Source of the DNA: Rubrivivax sp.
GTDB taxonomy: Bacteria; Pseudomonadota; Gammaproteobacteria; Burkholderiales; Burkholderiaceae_C
Assembly: GCA_027484825.1 (NCBI GenBank)
Contig: JAIXSE010000003.1
Coordinates: 38,852-102,851 of the forward strand
Length of the DNA stretch: 64,000 bases
Direction: 5' to 3'
Positions 1-8,833 of this stretch are shown here, one piece after another (the first letter of the stretch is position 1; each line of letters begins with the position of its first letter). Under the pieces are notes generated by a model. It had not been told where the DNA came from. It did not search any database and saw only the letters and a list, made by a program, of their open reading frames with translations. The translations under genes and the position numbers were made by a program.

Positions 1-822
1 CTCAACCAGGTGATGATCGGCGGCACGGTCGGCGAAGTCGTGGCCTCGAAGAACAGCCACTTCGCCGTCGGCGACAAGGTGGTCGGCATGGGCGGCTGGC
101 AGGAATTCCAGGTGGTGGACGGCCAGCAGCGCGGTGTGCTGCAGAAGGTGGACACCACCCATGTGCCGCTGTCCGCCTATCTCGGCGCGGTCGGCATGCC
201 GGGCGTGACCGGCTGGTATGGCCTGGTGAAGATCATCAACCCCAAGGCCGGGGAGACGGTGGTGGTCAGCGCGGCCAGCGGTGCGGTCGGCGGCGCGGTG
301 GGCCAGCTCGCCAAGGTGCGCGGGGCGCGGGCGGTCGGCCTGGCCGGCGGTGCCGAGAAGTGCCGCTACGTGGTGGAGGAGCTGGGCTTTGACGCCTGCA
401 TCGACTACAAGCAGCACAAGGATGTGAAGTCGCTGTCGGCGGCGCTCAAGGCCGAATGCCCGAACGGCATCGACGGCTACTTCGAGAACGTCGGCGGCAT
501 GATCCTGGACGCGGTGATGCTGCGCGCCAATGCCTTCAGCCGCATCGCCATGTGCGGCATGATCGCCGGCTACAACGGCGAGCCGATCCCGATGACGGCG
601 CCGCAGCTGATCCTGGTCAACCGCATGAAGGTCGAAGGCTTCATCGTCTCCGAACACATGGACGTGTGGCCCGAGGCGCTGAAGGAACTCGGCACGCTGG
701 TGGCCACCGGCAAGCTCAAGTATCGCGAGACGGTGGCCCAGGGCCTGGACAGCGCGCCGGAGGCCTTCCTCGGCCTGCTCAAGGGCCGCAACTTCGGCAA
801 GCAGCTGGTCAAGCTGATCTGA
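1..822 (+). CDS. NADP-dependent medium-chain oxidoreductase, 5' truncated by window edge
   Basis: The reading frame is open from the first base, so the N-terminus lies outside the window; 273 residues are visible. The visible part is the end of the catalytic domain followed by a Rossmann nucleotide-binding domain with the motif SGAVGGAVGQLAK (an AxxGxxG-type dinucleotide site) and an FENVGG motif. These are typical of zinc-independent medium-chain dehydrogenases/reductases of the CurA/YncB/prostaglandin-reductase group, which reduce activated C=C bonds with NADPH. No zinc-binding Cys/His cluster is visible. The stop codon overlaps the start of the next gene by one base (TGATG), so the two are probably cotranslated. 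The substrate cannot be told from sequence. Confidence 0.85.
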   Translation, partial: LNQVMIGGTVGEVVASKNSHFAVGDKVVGMGGWQEFQVVDGQQRGVLQKVDTTHVPLSAYLGAVGMPGVTGWYGLVKIINPKAGETVVVSAASGAVGGAVGQLAKVRGARAVGLAGGAEKCRYVVEELGFDACIDYKQHKDVKSLSAALKAECPNGIDGYFENVGGMILDAVMLRANAFSRIAMCGMIAGYNGEPIPMTAPQLILVNRMKVEGFIVSEHMDVWPEALKELGTLVATGKLKYRETVAQGLDSAPEAFLGLLKGRNFGKQLVKLI

Positions 823-1286
823 TGACCGTGGTTCACTGGCGCTGCGAGGCGCTGCCGTCGATGAGCGCCGTGGCGCTCTACCGCGTGCTGAAGCTGCGCT
901 CGGAGGTGTTCGTGGTGGAGCAGCAATGCATCTACCTGGACCCGGACGGGCGGGACGAAGACGCCTGGCATCTGCAGGCGCTGGACTCCGACGGGGCGGT
1001 GCTGGCCTATGCCCGCTTGCTGCCCCCGCAATCCGCGCAGGACGCGGCCCGAATTGGCCGCGTCATCACCGCTCCCTCGGCGCGGGGGACCGGTCTGGGC
1101 CGGGCGCTGATGCAGGAAGCCCTGGTGGCCTGCGCGCGCCTGTGGCCGGATGCGCCCCTTGAGCTGGGCGCGCAGGCGCATCTGCGGGACTTCTACGGCA
1201 GCTTCGGCTTCGCGGCCATCTCGGACGTGTACGACGAGGACGGCATTCCCCACATCGACATGCGCCGCGACCGCGCCGGCGGCTGA
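822..1286 (+). CDS. GNAT family N-acetyltransferase, ElaA-like
   Basis: A 154-residue protein starting at the ATG that overlaps the upstream stop. It has the compact single GNAT fold of the ElaA group: an N-terminal helix with LRSEVFVVEQQC, a central strand with AYARLL, and the acetyl-CoA pyrophosphate-binding segment RIGRVITAPSARGTGLGRAL, which contains the R-x-x-G-x-G/A signature. The C-terminus has the usual FYGSFGF segment. ElaA-like proteins are predicted acyltransferases of unknown substrate. Overlap with the upstream oxidoreductase suggests one transcript, but I infer no functional link. Confidence 0.85.
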   Translation: MTVVHWRCEALPSMSAVALYRVLKLRSEVFVVEQQCIYLDPDGRDEDAWHLQALDSDGAVLAYARLLPPQSAQDAARIGRVITAPSARGTGLGRALMQEALVACARLWPDAPLELGAQAHLRDFYGSFGFAAISDVYDEDGIPHIDMRRDRAGG

Positions 1287-1426
1287 TCGACCGACATCAC
1301 CGGGCGCGTGCCTCCGTTGTTGATGACACGGACGCCTGCGCCGCATCGGTGCAGACCGGGCCACACGGCGGCGTCAGACCGCCGGACCCGCGGTCTGAAG
1401 TGTTCTGAAGCGTTCTGGAGACAACG

Positions 1427-2362
1427 ATGAGCGACCTGATCCTTCACCACTACGGCAGCTCCCCCTTCGCCGAAAAAACCCGGCTGATGCTGGGCATGAA
1501 GGGGCTGAGCTGGCAGTCGGTGACCGTGCCGATGATCTTGCCCAAGCCGGACGTGGTGGCCCTGACGGGCGGCTACCGGCGCACGCCCTTCCTGCAGATC
1601 GGCGCGGACATCTACTGCGACACCGCCCTGATTGCCGACGTGCTGGAGCAGCGCCAGCCCAGCCCCAGCCTCTACCCGGCCAAGCTGGGCGGCCAGGCCC
1701 GGCTGCTGGCGCAATGGGCGGACACCGATCTGTTCTGGACGGCCCTGCCGCACGCCATGCAACCGGAGGGTATCAAGGCGATCTTTGCCGGCGCACCGCC
1801 GGAGGTGTTCAAAGCCTTTGTGGCCGACCGCCGGGCGATGTCTGAGGGTACGCCCCGCATCAGTGGCCCGGACGCCAGTGCCGCGCTGACCTCGTATCTG
1901 AGCTGGCTGTCCGATCTGCTTGGCGACGGTCGCCCCTGGCTGCTGGGTGAAGGGCCCAGCATTGCCGACCTGAGCGTCTATCACCCGCTGTGGTTTGTGG
2001 CCCGGGCCGGTGCCATGGCGGACATCCTCACGCCGCATGAGGCGATCCAGGGCTGGATGGCCCGGGTGGCCGCCATCGGTCATGGCCAGCGTGCCGGCAA
2101 GCTGGAGGGCGACGAGGCGATTGCCCGGGCCCGCAGCGCCACGCCTGCTGCAGCGACGGTGGTGCCGGGGCTGGGCTTTGAGGCCGGTGCGCGCGTCAGC
2201 GTCACCCCGGCCGACTACGCCCGCGATGCGGTCACCGGCGTGCTGGTGGGTCTGGACACCGCCCGCGTGACCCTGGCGCGGGACGACGAACGGGCGGGGC
2301 GGGTGCATGTGCATTTCCCGCGCATCGGCTACATGCTCAAGAACGAGGAGACAGGCGCATGA
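1427..2362 (+). CDS. Glutathione S-transferase family protein
   Basis: A 311-residue protein. Residues 1-80 form a thioredoxin-like GST N-terminal domain (LILHHYGSSPFAEKTRLML, with Ser in the position where some classes have Cys; then RRTPFLQI with the cis-Pro and a D-T pair for the glutathione gamma-glutamyl group). A helical C-terminal domain follows, ending near the PSIADLSVY motif that is a GST N-capping signature. About 80 extra residues follow the GST core, longer than the usual 200-230. The ATG has an upstream GGAGA (spacer 4-5). It overlaps the next gene by four bases (ATGA), so the two are likely cotranslated. Confidence 0.85.
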   Translation: MSDLILHHYGSSPFAEKTRLMLGMKGLSWQSVTVPMILPKPDVVALTGGYRRTPFLQIGADIYCDTALIADVLEQRQPSPSLYPAKLGGQARLLAQWADTDLFWTALPHAMQPEGIKAIFAGAPPEVFKAFVADRRAMSEGTPRISGPDASAALTSYLSWLSDLLGDGRPWLLGEGPSIADLSVYHPLWFVARAGAMADILTPHEAIQGWMARVAAIGHGQRAGKLEGDEAIARARSATPAAATVVPGLGFEAGARVSVTPADYARDAVTGVLVGLDTARVTLARDDERAGRVHVHFPRIGYMLKNEETGA

Positions 2363-3255
2363 AGGACTATCAAGGCAAGACCGCGGTCATCACCGGCGCG
2401 GGCTCGGGCTTCGGCCTGGAAGTGGCCCGTATCGCCGCCGCGCGCGGCATGAACCTGGTGCTGTGCGACGTGCAGCAGGATGCGCTGGACCGCGTCGCGC
2501 AAGAATTCAGCGCCCACCCGGTGCTGGCCCAGCGCGTGGATGTGGCCAAGGCCGATGAGATGGAGGCCTTGGCCGCGGCGGTGCAGGCCCGCTTCGGGGC
2601 GCCGCACTTCGTGTTCAACAACGCGGGTGTGGGCTCGGGCGGCCTGATCTGGGAGAACAGCCTCAACGACTGGGAATGGGTGCTGGGCGTCAACCTGATG
2701 GGCGTGGTGCACGGCGTGCGGCTGTTCACGCCGATGATGCTGGCGGCGGCTCAGGCCGACCCGTCCTGGCAGGGGCATATCGTCAACACCGCGTCGATGG
2801 CCGGCATGCTGAATCCGCCCAACATGGGCGTCTACAACGTGTCCAAGCATGCGGTGGTGTCGCTCAGCGAGACGCTCTATCAGGACCTGTCGCTGGTGAC
2901 CGACCAGGTGAAGTGTTCGGTGCTGTGTCCGTTCTTCGTGCCCACCGGCATCACCCAGAGCCATCGCAACCGGCCTTCGGAGCTGCAGGGCAGCAAGCCC
3001 ACCCGCAGCCAGCTGATCTCGCAGGCGCAGACCGACAAGGCGGTCTCGTCCGGCAAGCTCAGCGCGGCCGATGTGGCCCGCATGGTGTTTGACGCGATGG
3101 ATGAGGAGCGCTTCTACATCTTCAGCCATCCGCAGGCCTTGCAGGGCGTGCAGACCCGGCTGGAGGACGTGATGCAGGGGCGCAATCCGACCGATCCGTT
3201 CAAGGACCGGCCGGAGATTGGCGCCGGCCTGCGCAAGGCGCTGCGGGACGCCTGA
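2359..3255 (+). CDS. SDR family NAD(P)-dependent oxidoreductase
   Basis: A 298-residue classical short-chain dehydrogenase. The cofactor site TGAGSGFG lies at residues 12-19, NNAG near residue 90, the catalytic Ser near 146 (NTASMAG), and Y159-x-x-x-K163 (YNVSK) is intact. The acidic residue after strand beta-2 (LCDVQ) favours NAD(H). The protein starts inside the last codons of the GST gene (ATGA overlap), so the pair forms a small operon. The long substrate-binding C-terminus, with PTGITQS, resembles uncharacterised SDRs found beside GST genes; no substrate can be assigned. Confidence 0.88.
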   Translation: MKDYQGKTAVITGAGSGFGLEVARIAAARGMNLVLCDVQQDALDRVAQEFSAHPVLAQRVDVAKADEMEALAAAVQARFGAPHFVFNNAGVGSGGLIWENSLNDWEWVLGVNLMGVVHGVRLFTPMMLAAAQADPSWQGHIVNTASMAGMLNPPNMGVYNVSKHAVVSLSETLYQDLSLVTDQVKCSVLCPFFVPTGITQSHRNRPSELQGSKPTRSQLISQAQTDKAVSSGKLSAADVARMVFDAMDEERFYIFSHPQALQGVQTRLEDVMQGRNPTDPFKDRPEIGAGLRKALRDA

Positions 3256-3343
3256 CGCCCACGCGAAGGCCCTGGGCCGCCGGGTCTGGCACACTGCCGT
3301 CCCGGCGCCCAGATGTTGATGGAGTTTTGCGCCGGGTCTGAAC

Positions 3344-4678
3344 ATGCCCGATCACAACGCTTCCTCTCTCTCTCCTTCCTCCTCCCAGACCGACGCTGCA
3401 GCGTCCGGTGCCGGCGGCCGTGTGCTGGTCATTGGCGGCGGCCCGGCCGGCCTGATGGCCGCCGAGCGCCTGGCGCTGGCCGGCGTGCAGGTCGATCTCT
3501 TCGACGCGATGGCCTCGGTGGGCCGCAAGTTCCTGCTGGCCGGCAAGGGCGGACTCAACCTCACCCACTCGGACACGCGGCCGCGCTTTGAGGAACGTTA
3601 TTTCGAGCGCCAGTCGGCCGTTGGTGCCTGGCTGGACCGCTTCGATGCAGAGGCGCTGCGGCGCTGGGCGCAAGCGCTTGGCGTCGAGACCTTTGTCGGC
3701 ACCTCCGGGCGGGTGTTCCCCAAGGACCTGAAGGCAGCGCCGCTGCTGCGGGCCTGGCTGCATCGCCTGCGAGGGCAGGGCGTGCGGCTGCACATGCGGC
3801 ATCGCTGGCTGGGCTGGACGGAGGACGGCGGCTGCCGCTTCCAGGGCCCAGAGGGCGAATCCGTGTGGCGGGCCGATGCGGTCGTGCTGGCGCTGGGCGG
3901 TGCTTCGTGGCCGCAACTGGGGTCGGATGGGCGCTGGGCGCCGCTGCTGGCGGAGGCGGGCGCCGAGGTGCGTGCGCTTCGGCCGGCCAATTGCGGCTTC
4001 GATCTGGGCCGCCGCCGGGGCGGTGAGGCGGACACCGCCATCGGCTGGACGCCGTTCTTTGCCGAGAAGTTTGCCGGCCAGCCGGTCAAGCCGGTGGCCC
4101 TCAGCGTGCAGTCCCCGGACGGGCCGCTGTTCTCGCGCCAAGGCGAATTCGTGGTGACGGCCACCGGCATCGAAGGCTCGCTGGTGTATGCCGCATCGGC
4201 GGTGATCCGTGACCTCATCGAAGCGCACGGCGAAGCCTTGATCCATCTGGATCTGCTGCCCGGTCGTGACACGGCCTGGGTGGCGGAGCAGGTGGCGTAT
4301 CCGCGCGGTTCGCGCTCGATGTCGTCGCACCTCAAGAGCCGTCTCAATCTGGACGGGCTCAAGGCGGGCCTGCTGCACGAGGTGCTGGACAAGGCCGAGT
4401 ATGGGGACGTCGCCACCTTGGCCCGCACCATCAAGGCCTTGCCGCTGCGGCTGGCGGCGCCCCGGCCCATTGCCGAGGTCATCAGCACGGCGGGTGGCGT
4501 GCGGCTGGAGTCGCTGGATGAGCACCTGATGCTCAAGAGTCGCCCCGGCGTGTTTGTGGCCGGGGAGATGCTGGACTGGGAAGCGCCGACCGGCGGCTAC
4601 CTGCTCACGGCCACCATGGCCAGTGGGGTGGTGGCGGGCGACGGTGCCGGCGCCTGGGTCCGGCCAGGCAGTCGCTGA
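3344..4678 (+). CDS. TIGR03862-type flavoprotein (HI0933/BaiN-like NAD(P)/FAD oxidoreductase)
   Basis: A 444-residue FAD protein. The FAD-binding GxGxxG motif (VIGGGPAGLMAAERLA) follows a short low-complexity Ser-rich N-terminus of about 25 residues. The family hallmark GRKFLLAGKGGLNLTHSD comes about 40 residues later, and a C-terminal FAD contact, GVFVAGEMLDWEAPTGGY, closes the protein. This variant (GKGGLNLTHS rather than GxGRCNxTN) marks the TIGR03862 subgroup of the HI0933 family. Its biochemical role is not established. Its stop codon is immediately followed, with no spacer, by the stop codon of the convergent gene on the other strand. Confidence 0.88.
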   Translation: MPDHNASSLSPSSSQTDAAASGAGGRVLVIGGGPAGLMAAERLALAGVQVDLFDAMASVGRKFLLAGKGGLNLTHSDTRPRFEERYFERQSAVGAWLDRFDAEALRRWAQALGVETFVGTSGRVFPKDLKAAPLLRAWLHRLRGQGVRLHMRHRWLGWTEDGGCRFQGPEGESVWRADAVVLALGGASWPQLGSDGRWAPLLAEAGAEVRALRPANCGFDLGRRRGGEADTAIGWTPFFAEKFAGQPVKPVALSVQSPDGPLFSRQGEFVVTATGIEGSLVYAASAVIRDLIEAHGEALIHLDLLPGRDTAWVAEQVAYPRGSRSMSSHLKSRLNLDGLKAGLLHEVLDKAEYGDVATLARTIKALPLRLAAPRPIAEVISTAGGVRLESLDEHLMLKSRPGVFVAGEMLDWEAPTGGYLLTATMASGVVAGDGAGAWVRPGSR

Positions 4679-5794
4679 TCAGGCGCGGGCGGCGCTCACC
4701 GCCTGCTGCCAGCGAGTGACGACTTCGTCGTCGGTCCAGTCCTGCGCGGCATTGCCCACCACGACCTCCACCATGGCGCCGTCGGGGATCTTCTGGGAGG
4801 CGACCGCCCGTGCGCCCAGCCAGAAGCCCTGTTCACGGGCCATGGCCAGCATGGCTTCCCGGAGTGCCTCCGGCTTCGCGGGCAGGTGCAACTGGAAGGA
4901 ATTGGTGGCGGGCGGCTCCGGCGTGACCTGCCACGCCGGGACCTGGGCCAGCCTGGCCGCCAGGGTTCGGGCTCGGATCCGGTAGTCCGCCATGCGGGGC
5001 AACTGCTCGCGCAGCCCCTGGAAGGCGCTCAGGACGAACGGGTACAGGGTGTACACATTGCCTGCCAGGCGGCTTTTCCAGGGGCGGAGTTCTTCGATGA
5101 AGGCTTCGCTGCCCAGCAGCATGGCACCGGACAGGCCGCCCAGGCCTTTGTAGAAGGACACGTAGACGGAATCCGCCAGGGCCGCGATCTCGGCGAGGGG
5201 CCGTCCGTAGTGGGGCTGGGATTCCCACAGCCGGGCGCCGTCCAGATGCAGCTTGATGCCGTGATGGCGGCACCATTGGCTGATGGCGACCAGCTCGTCC
5301 CAGGCCAGCAGTTGGAAGCCGGCGCGCCGCAGCGGCAGTTCCACCACGACCACTGCGGGTGTTTCGGGCAGGGCTTCCAGGGCCTGCACGGTGAACGGCG
5401 TGTCGGGCGCGCCGATCCGCAAGCCCCGCAGGCCCATCAGGCGCTCGAAGGCATCGGCCTCGTCCACGGCGATGTGGCACTGCGGATGCAGGGCGATGGG
5501 GCCTTGACCGTCGCCGCACCACACGCGAAGTGCGGCGAGCTGGGCGGCGACGCCCTTATGAAAAAAGCTCGCCGCCGGCTTGCCCAGCAAGGTGGCCACT
5601 TCCGCTTCCAGCGCCTGGAGGGCGATGCCGTCCCCATAGACATCCAGCGGCAGCGCGGCTTCCGGCACCTGGCTCAAGGCCTGGAGCGACTCCTGCATGG
5701 AACGCGCGGGCCGATGGCCGTTCATCCAGCGACTGCATTGCAGCCGCAGCGTGGTTTCGAGGTGGGAAGGGCGGATATCAGGCATGGCCGGCAT
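4679..5794 (-). CDS. Low-specificity threonine aldolase-like PLP enzyme
   Basis: A 371-residue fold-type I PLP enzyme of the beta-eliminating lyase/threonine aldolase family. The PLP-lysine lies in SFYKGLGGLSGAM, the Asp contacting the pyridine nitrogen in LHLDGARLWES, and the N-terminal GDGIALQALE segment matches the aldolase substrate loop. The family cleaves L-threonine or related beta-hydroxy amino acids to glycine and an aldehyde. The start is one of two nearby ATGs (5794 or 5785); neither has a good ribosome binding site. The frame stays open upstream into the 144-bp repeats, but that part is low-quality sequence and is not included. It converges on the flavoprotein gene with zero intergenic bases. 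Confidence 0.83.
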   Translation of the reverse strand: MPAMPDIRPSHLETTLRLQCSRWMNGHRPARSMQESLQALSQVPEAALPLDVYGDGIALQALEAEVATLLGKPAASFFHKGVAAQLAALRVWCGDGQGPIALHPQCHIAVDEADAFERLMGLRGLRIGAPDTPFTVQALEALPETPAVVVVELPLRRAGFQLLAWDELVAISQWCRHHGIKLHLDGARLWESQPHYGRPLAEIAALADSVYVSFYKGLGGLSGAMLLGSEAFIEELRPWKSRLAGNVYTLYPFVLSAFQGLREQLPRMADYRIRARTLAARLAQVPAWQVTPEPPATNSFQLHLPAKPEALREAMLAMAREQGFWLGARAVASQKIPDGAMVEVVVGNAAQDWTDDEVVTRWQQAVSAARA

Positions 5795-5818
5795 TAGAGC
5801 ACCGCCCCGACCGCCAAT

Positions 5819-6131
5819 GTCCAGCCGGCTAGGCCGGCTGAACCGGTCGCCACAAGTCGCCTGCACGCGCGAAGCGCCGTGCCGGCGGGGCTGCAAGTTC
5901 GCTGAAGAGGGCCACCGCCGGGCCGCCCCAAGGTGGCCCATTGCCCCCTCGGGGGGCGGTGTCCAGCCGGCCCTAAGCCGGCTGGACCGGTCGCCACAAG
6001 TCGCCTGCACGCGCGAAGCGCCGTGCCGGCGGGGCTGCAGGTTCGCTGAAGAGGGCCACCGCCGGGCCGCCCCAAGGTGGCCCCTTGCCCCCTCGGGGGG
6101 CGGTGTCCAGCCGGCCCTAGGCCGGCTGGAC
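5819..6131. repeat. 144-bp tandem repeat, about 2.2 copies
   Basis: Copy one starts at 5819, copy two at 5961 and a partial third at 6105. The period is 144 bp with only a few mismatches and a 2-bp indel. Each unit begins with an inverted repeat (GTCCAGCCGGC / GCCGGCTGGAC). The third copy has 12-bp arms, GTCCAGCCGGCC and GGCCGGCTGGAC, around CTA at 6105-6131. Each unit also contains the palindrome CCCCCTCGGGGGG. The array fills most of the gap between the divergent aldolase-like gene and tex. I see no convincing gene in it; the open frames across it come from its GC richness. A TATACT at 6143-6148, just after the array, may be the -10 box for tex. Confidence 0.9.
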
Positions 6132-6187
6132 CGGGGGCCCCATATACTTTGGTATTTGGTGCATTCGCCCTCTGGGCCGTAGTCGTC

Positions 6188-8548
6188 TTGGACAAGATCC
6201 TTCTTCAGATTGCCGCCGAGCTGAACGTCCGCCCGGCACAGGTCAACGCCGCTGTGGAATTGCTAGACGGGGGCGCCACCGTCCCCTTCATCGCCCGCTA
6301 CCGCAAGGAGGCCACCGACGGTCTCGACGACATCCAGTTGCGGGAGCTCGAAGTCCGCCTGTCCTACCTGCGCGAGCTGGAAGACCGCCGCGAAGCGGTG
6401 CTCAAGAGCATCGAGGAGCAGGGCAAGCTCACCCCCGAGCTCGCCGCCGCCATCCAGGCCGCCCCGACCAAGCAGGAACTGGAAGACCTCTACCTGCCCT
6501 ACAAGCAAAAGCGCCGTACCAAGGGCATGATCGCCCGCGAAGCCGGCCTGGAGCCGCTGGCCGACAAGCTCTTCGCCGACCCGTCCCTGGACCCCATGGC
6601 CGAGGCCGCCAGTTTCCTCAACCCCGACGCCGGCTTTGCCGACGCCTATGCCGTGCTCGACGGCGTGCGCGACCTGCTCTCCGAACGCTGGGCGGAGGAC
6701 GCCACCCTGATCGGCAAGCTGCGCGAATGGCTGTGGGACGAGGGCCTGTTCAAGTCGCGGCTGATGGACGGCAAGGACGAGAACAATCCCGACATCTCCA
6801 AGTTCCGCGATTACTTCGACTACGCCGAGCCCATCCGCACCGTCCCGTCGCACCGTGCGCTGGCCGTGTTCCGCGGCCGCACCCAGGAGTTCCTGGACGC
6901 CAAGCTGGTGCTGGATGAAGAAGTGATCCCCGGCCAGCCGACCATGGCCGAAGGCCGCATCGCCCGCCACCTGGGCTGGACCCACACCAAACGCGCCGGT
7001 GACGAGCTCATCCGCAAGACCATCGCCTGGACCTGGAAGGTCAAGCTGTCCCTGAGCCTGGAGCGCGACCTGTTCTCCCGCCTGCGGGAAGAGGCCGAGA
7101 AGGTCGCGACCAAGGTCTTCGCCGAGAACCTGCGCGACCTGCTGCTGGCCGCACCGGCCGGCAAGCGCGTGGTCATGGGCCTGGACCCGGGCATCCGCAC
7201 CGGCGTGAAGGTGGCCGTGGTGAGCGACACCGGCCGTGTCCTGGACACCGCCACCGTCTACCCGCACGAACCCAAGCGCGACTGGGAAGGCTCCATCCAC
7301 ACCCTGGGGCGCCTGTGCGCCACCCACGGCGTCAACCTGATCGCCATCGGCAACGGCACCGCCTCCCGCGAGACCGACAAGCTGGCGGCCGACCTGATCA
7401 AGCGCATCCAGCAGATGCTGTCGCAGTCGCAGGGCGCCCCGGCGGCCGAGATCCAGAAGGTGGTGGTCAGCGAAGCCGGTGCGTCGGTGTATTCCGCCTC
7501 CGAATTTGCGTCCAAGGAGCTGCCCGAGCTGGACGTGTCGCTGCGCGGCGCGGTGTCCATCGCCCGGCGCCTGCAGGATCCGCTGGCGGAACTGGTCAAG
7601 ATCGATCCGAAGTCGATCGGCGTGGGCCAGTACCAGCACGACGTCAACCAGAGCGAACTGGCCCGCACGCTGGATGCCGTGGTGGAGGACTGCGTGAACT
7701 CGGTCGGGGTGGACCTGAACACCGCCTCGGCGCCGCTGCTGTCGCGGGTGTCGGGCCTGTCGACCAGCGTCGCCAATGCCATCGTGCGCTGGCGGGATGC
7801 CAACGGCGCCTTCCGCAGCCGTCAGCAACTGCTGGACGTGAGCGGTCTGGGGCCCAAGACCTTCGAACAGGCGGCCGGTTTCCTGCGCATCCGCGACGGC
7901 GACAACCCGCTGGACATGAGCGGCGTGCACCCTGAGACCTATCCGGTGGTGGAGCGCATCCTCGGCAAGGTCGAGCGCCCGATTCAGGAGCTGATGGGCA
8001 AGAGCGACGTCATCCGCACGCTCAAGCCCGAAGCCTTTGCTGATGAGCGATTTGGCGCCATCACCGTCAAGGACATCCTGGCCGAGCTGGAAAAGCCCGG
8101 TCGCGATCCGCGCCCTGACTTCAAGGTGGCCCGGTTCAATGACGGCGTGGAAGACCTCAAGGACTTGAAGGAAGGCATGGTGCTGGAAGGCACCGTCTCC
8201 AACGTGGCCCAGTTCGGGGCTTTCGTGGACCTGGGCGTGCATCAGGATGGGCTGGTGCATGTGAGCCAGCTGTCCAACAAGTTCGTCACCGACGCCCGGG
8301 AAGTGGTCAAGACCGGCGACATCGTCAAGGTGAAGGTGCTGGAGGTCGACATGGCCCGCAAGCGCATCTCGCTGACGATGAAGCTGGACGCCCAGGCCCC
8401 GCGCGGCGGCAGCAAGCCGGACAACAGCTTCCGGCCGGCTGCACGCAATGAGCGGCAGGGCGGCGGTGCGCGCCAGGGCGGCGGCGACCGTCAGGCGGCG
8501 CCGGTGGGCAATGCCATGGCGGCGGCGTTCGCCAAGCTCAAGCGCTGA
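6188..8548 (+). CDS. tex: Tex, RNA-binding transcriptional accessory protein
   Basis: A 786-residue protein when started at TTG 6188, which gives [12 protein letters not shown], the usual Tex N-terminus; an in-frame extension upstream runs into the tandem repeat and is rejected. Domains in order are a helical N-terminal region (residues 1-320), a YqgF-like RNase H fold beginning near residue 325 with [13 protein letters not shown], helix-hairpin-helix repeats near 507-570 ([22 protein letters not shown]), and a C-terminal S1 RNA-binding domain near 657-735 ([19 protein letters not shown]). The last 50 residues are Gly/Arg/Gln-rich. Tex is a conserved cytoplasmic nucleic-acid-binding factor linked to transcription and stress. 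The TTG start implies modest translation. Confidence 0.95.
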   Translation: MDKILLQIAAELNVRPAQVNAAVELLDGGATVPFIARYRKEATDGLDDIQLRELEVRLSYLRELEDRREAVLKSIEEQGKLTPELAAAIQAAPTKQELEDLYLPYKQKRRTKGMIAREAGLEPLADKLFADPSLDPMAEAASFLNPDAGFADAYAVLDGVRDLLSERWAEDATLIGKLREWLWDEGLFKSRLMDGKDENNPDISKFRDYFDYAEPIRTVPSHRALAVFRGRTQEFLDAKLVLDEEVIPGQPTMAEGRIARHLGWTHTKRAGDELIRKTIAWTWKVKLSLSLERDLFSRLREEAEKVATKVFAENLRDLLLAAPAGKRVVMGLDPGIRTGVKVAVVSDTGRVLDTATVYPHEPKRDWEGSIHTLGRLCATHGVNLIAIGNGTASRETDKLAADLIKRIQQMLSQSQGAPAAEIQKVVVSEAGASVYSASEFASKELPELDVSLRGAVSIARRLQDPLAELVKIDPKSIGVGQYQHDVNQSELARTLDAVVEDCVNSVGVDLNTASAPLLSRVSGLSTSVANAIVRWRDANGAFRSRQQLLDVSGLGPKTFEQAAGFLRIRDGDNPLDMSGVHPETYPVVERILGKVERPIQELMGKSDVIRTLKPEAFADERFGAITVKDILAELEKPGRDPRPDFKVARFNDGVEDLKDLKEGMVLEGTVSNVAQFGAFVDLGVHQDGLVHVSQLSNKFVTDAREVVKTGDIVKVKVLEVDMARKRISLTMKLDAQAPRGGSKPDNSFRPAARNERQGGGARQGGGDRQAAPVGNAMAAAFAKLKR

Positions 8549-8598
8549 GGCCGTCCGGGCTGGTCCGGCCCTGGCCCAGCCTCCAGCCCAGGCCCGGC

Positions 8599-8632
8599 GC
8601 GGCGTCCACAACCTCACACTTGTGGACGCCGC
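8599..8632. terminator. 13-bp perfect inverted repeat downstream of tex
   Basis: The arms GCGGCGTCCACAA (8599-8611... with loop CCTCACAC) and TTGTGGACGCCGC (8620-8632) form a perfect 13-bp stem. It starts about 50 bp after the tex stop. No T-tract follows, so it may be a non-canonical terminator or an operator for the TonB receptor gene. A second, weaker inverted repeat (CTGAAG / CTTCAG) follows near 8647-8670. The 285-bp gap from 8549 to 8833 holds nothing else that I recognise. Confidence 0.5.
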
Positions 8633-8833
8633 AGTTGCCCAATGTCTGAAGCTCACCACTGACCTTCAGCACAGTCACACATTCCTGACATGATGGGCTG
8701 CATCGTGGCAGTCGTCCGAACTCGGACCCCATATCGAGCAGGCAGCCGCCCCAAGAGCGGCGTCTGAGCAGGGGAGGGGTGGGTCGGAGGTCGCCACGCG
8801 ACCTTCCTTCGACTGCCCACTGCGGAGTTCCGC

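Noticed and set aside
6263..8659. A 798-codon open minus-strand frame opposite tex
   Set aside because: Antisense shadow: no conserved motif, and the composition mirrors the tex codons.
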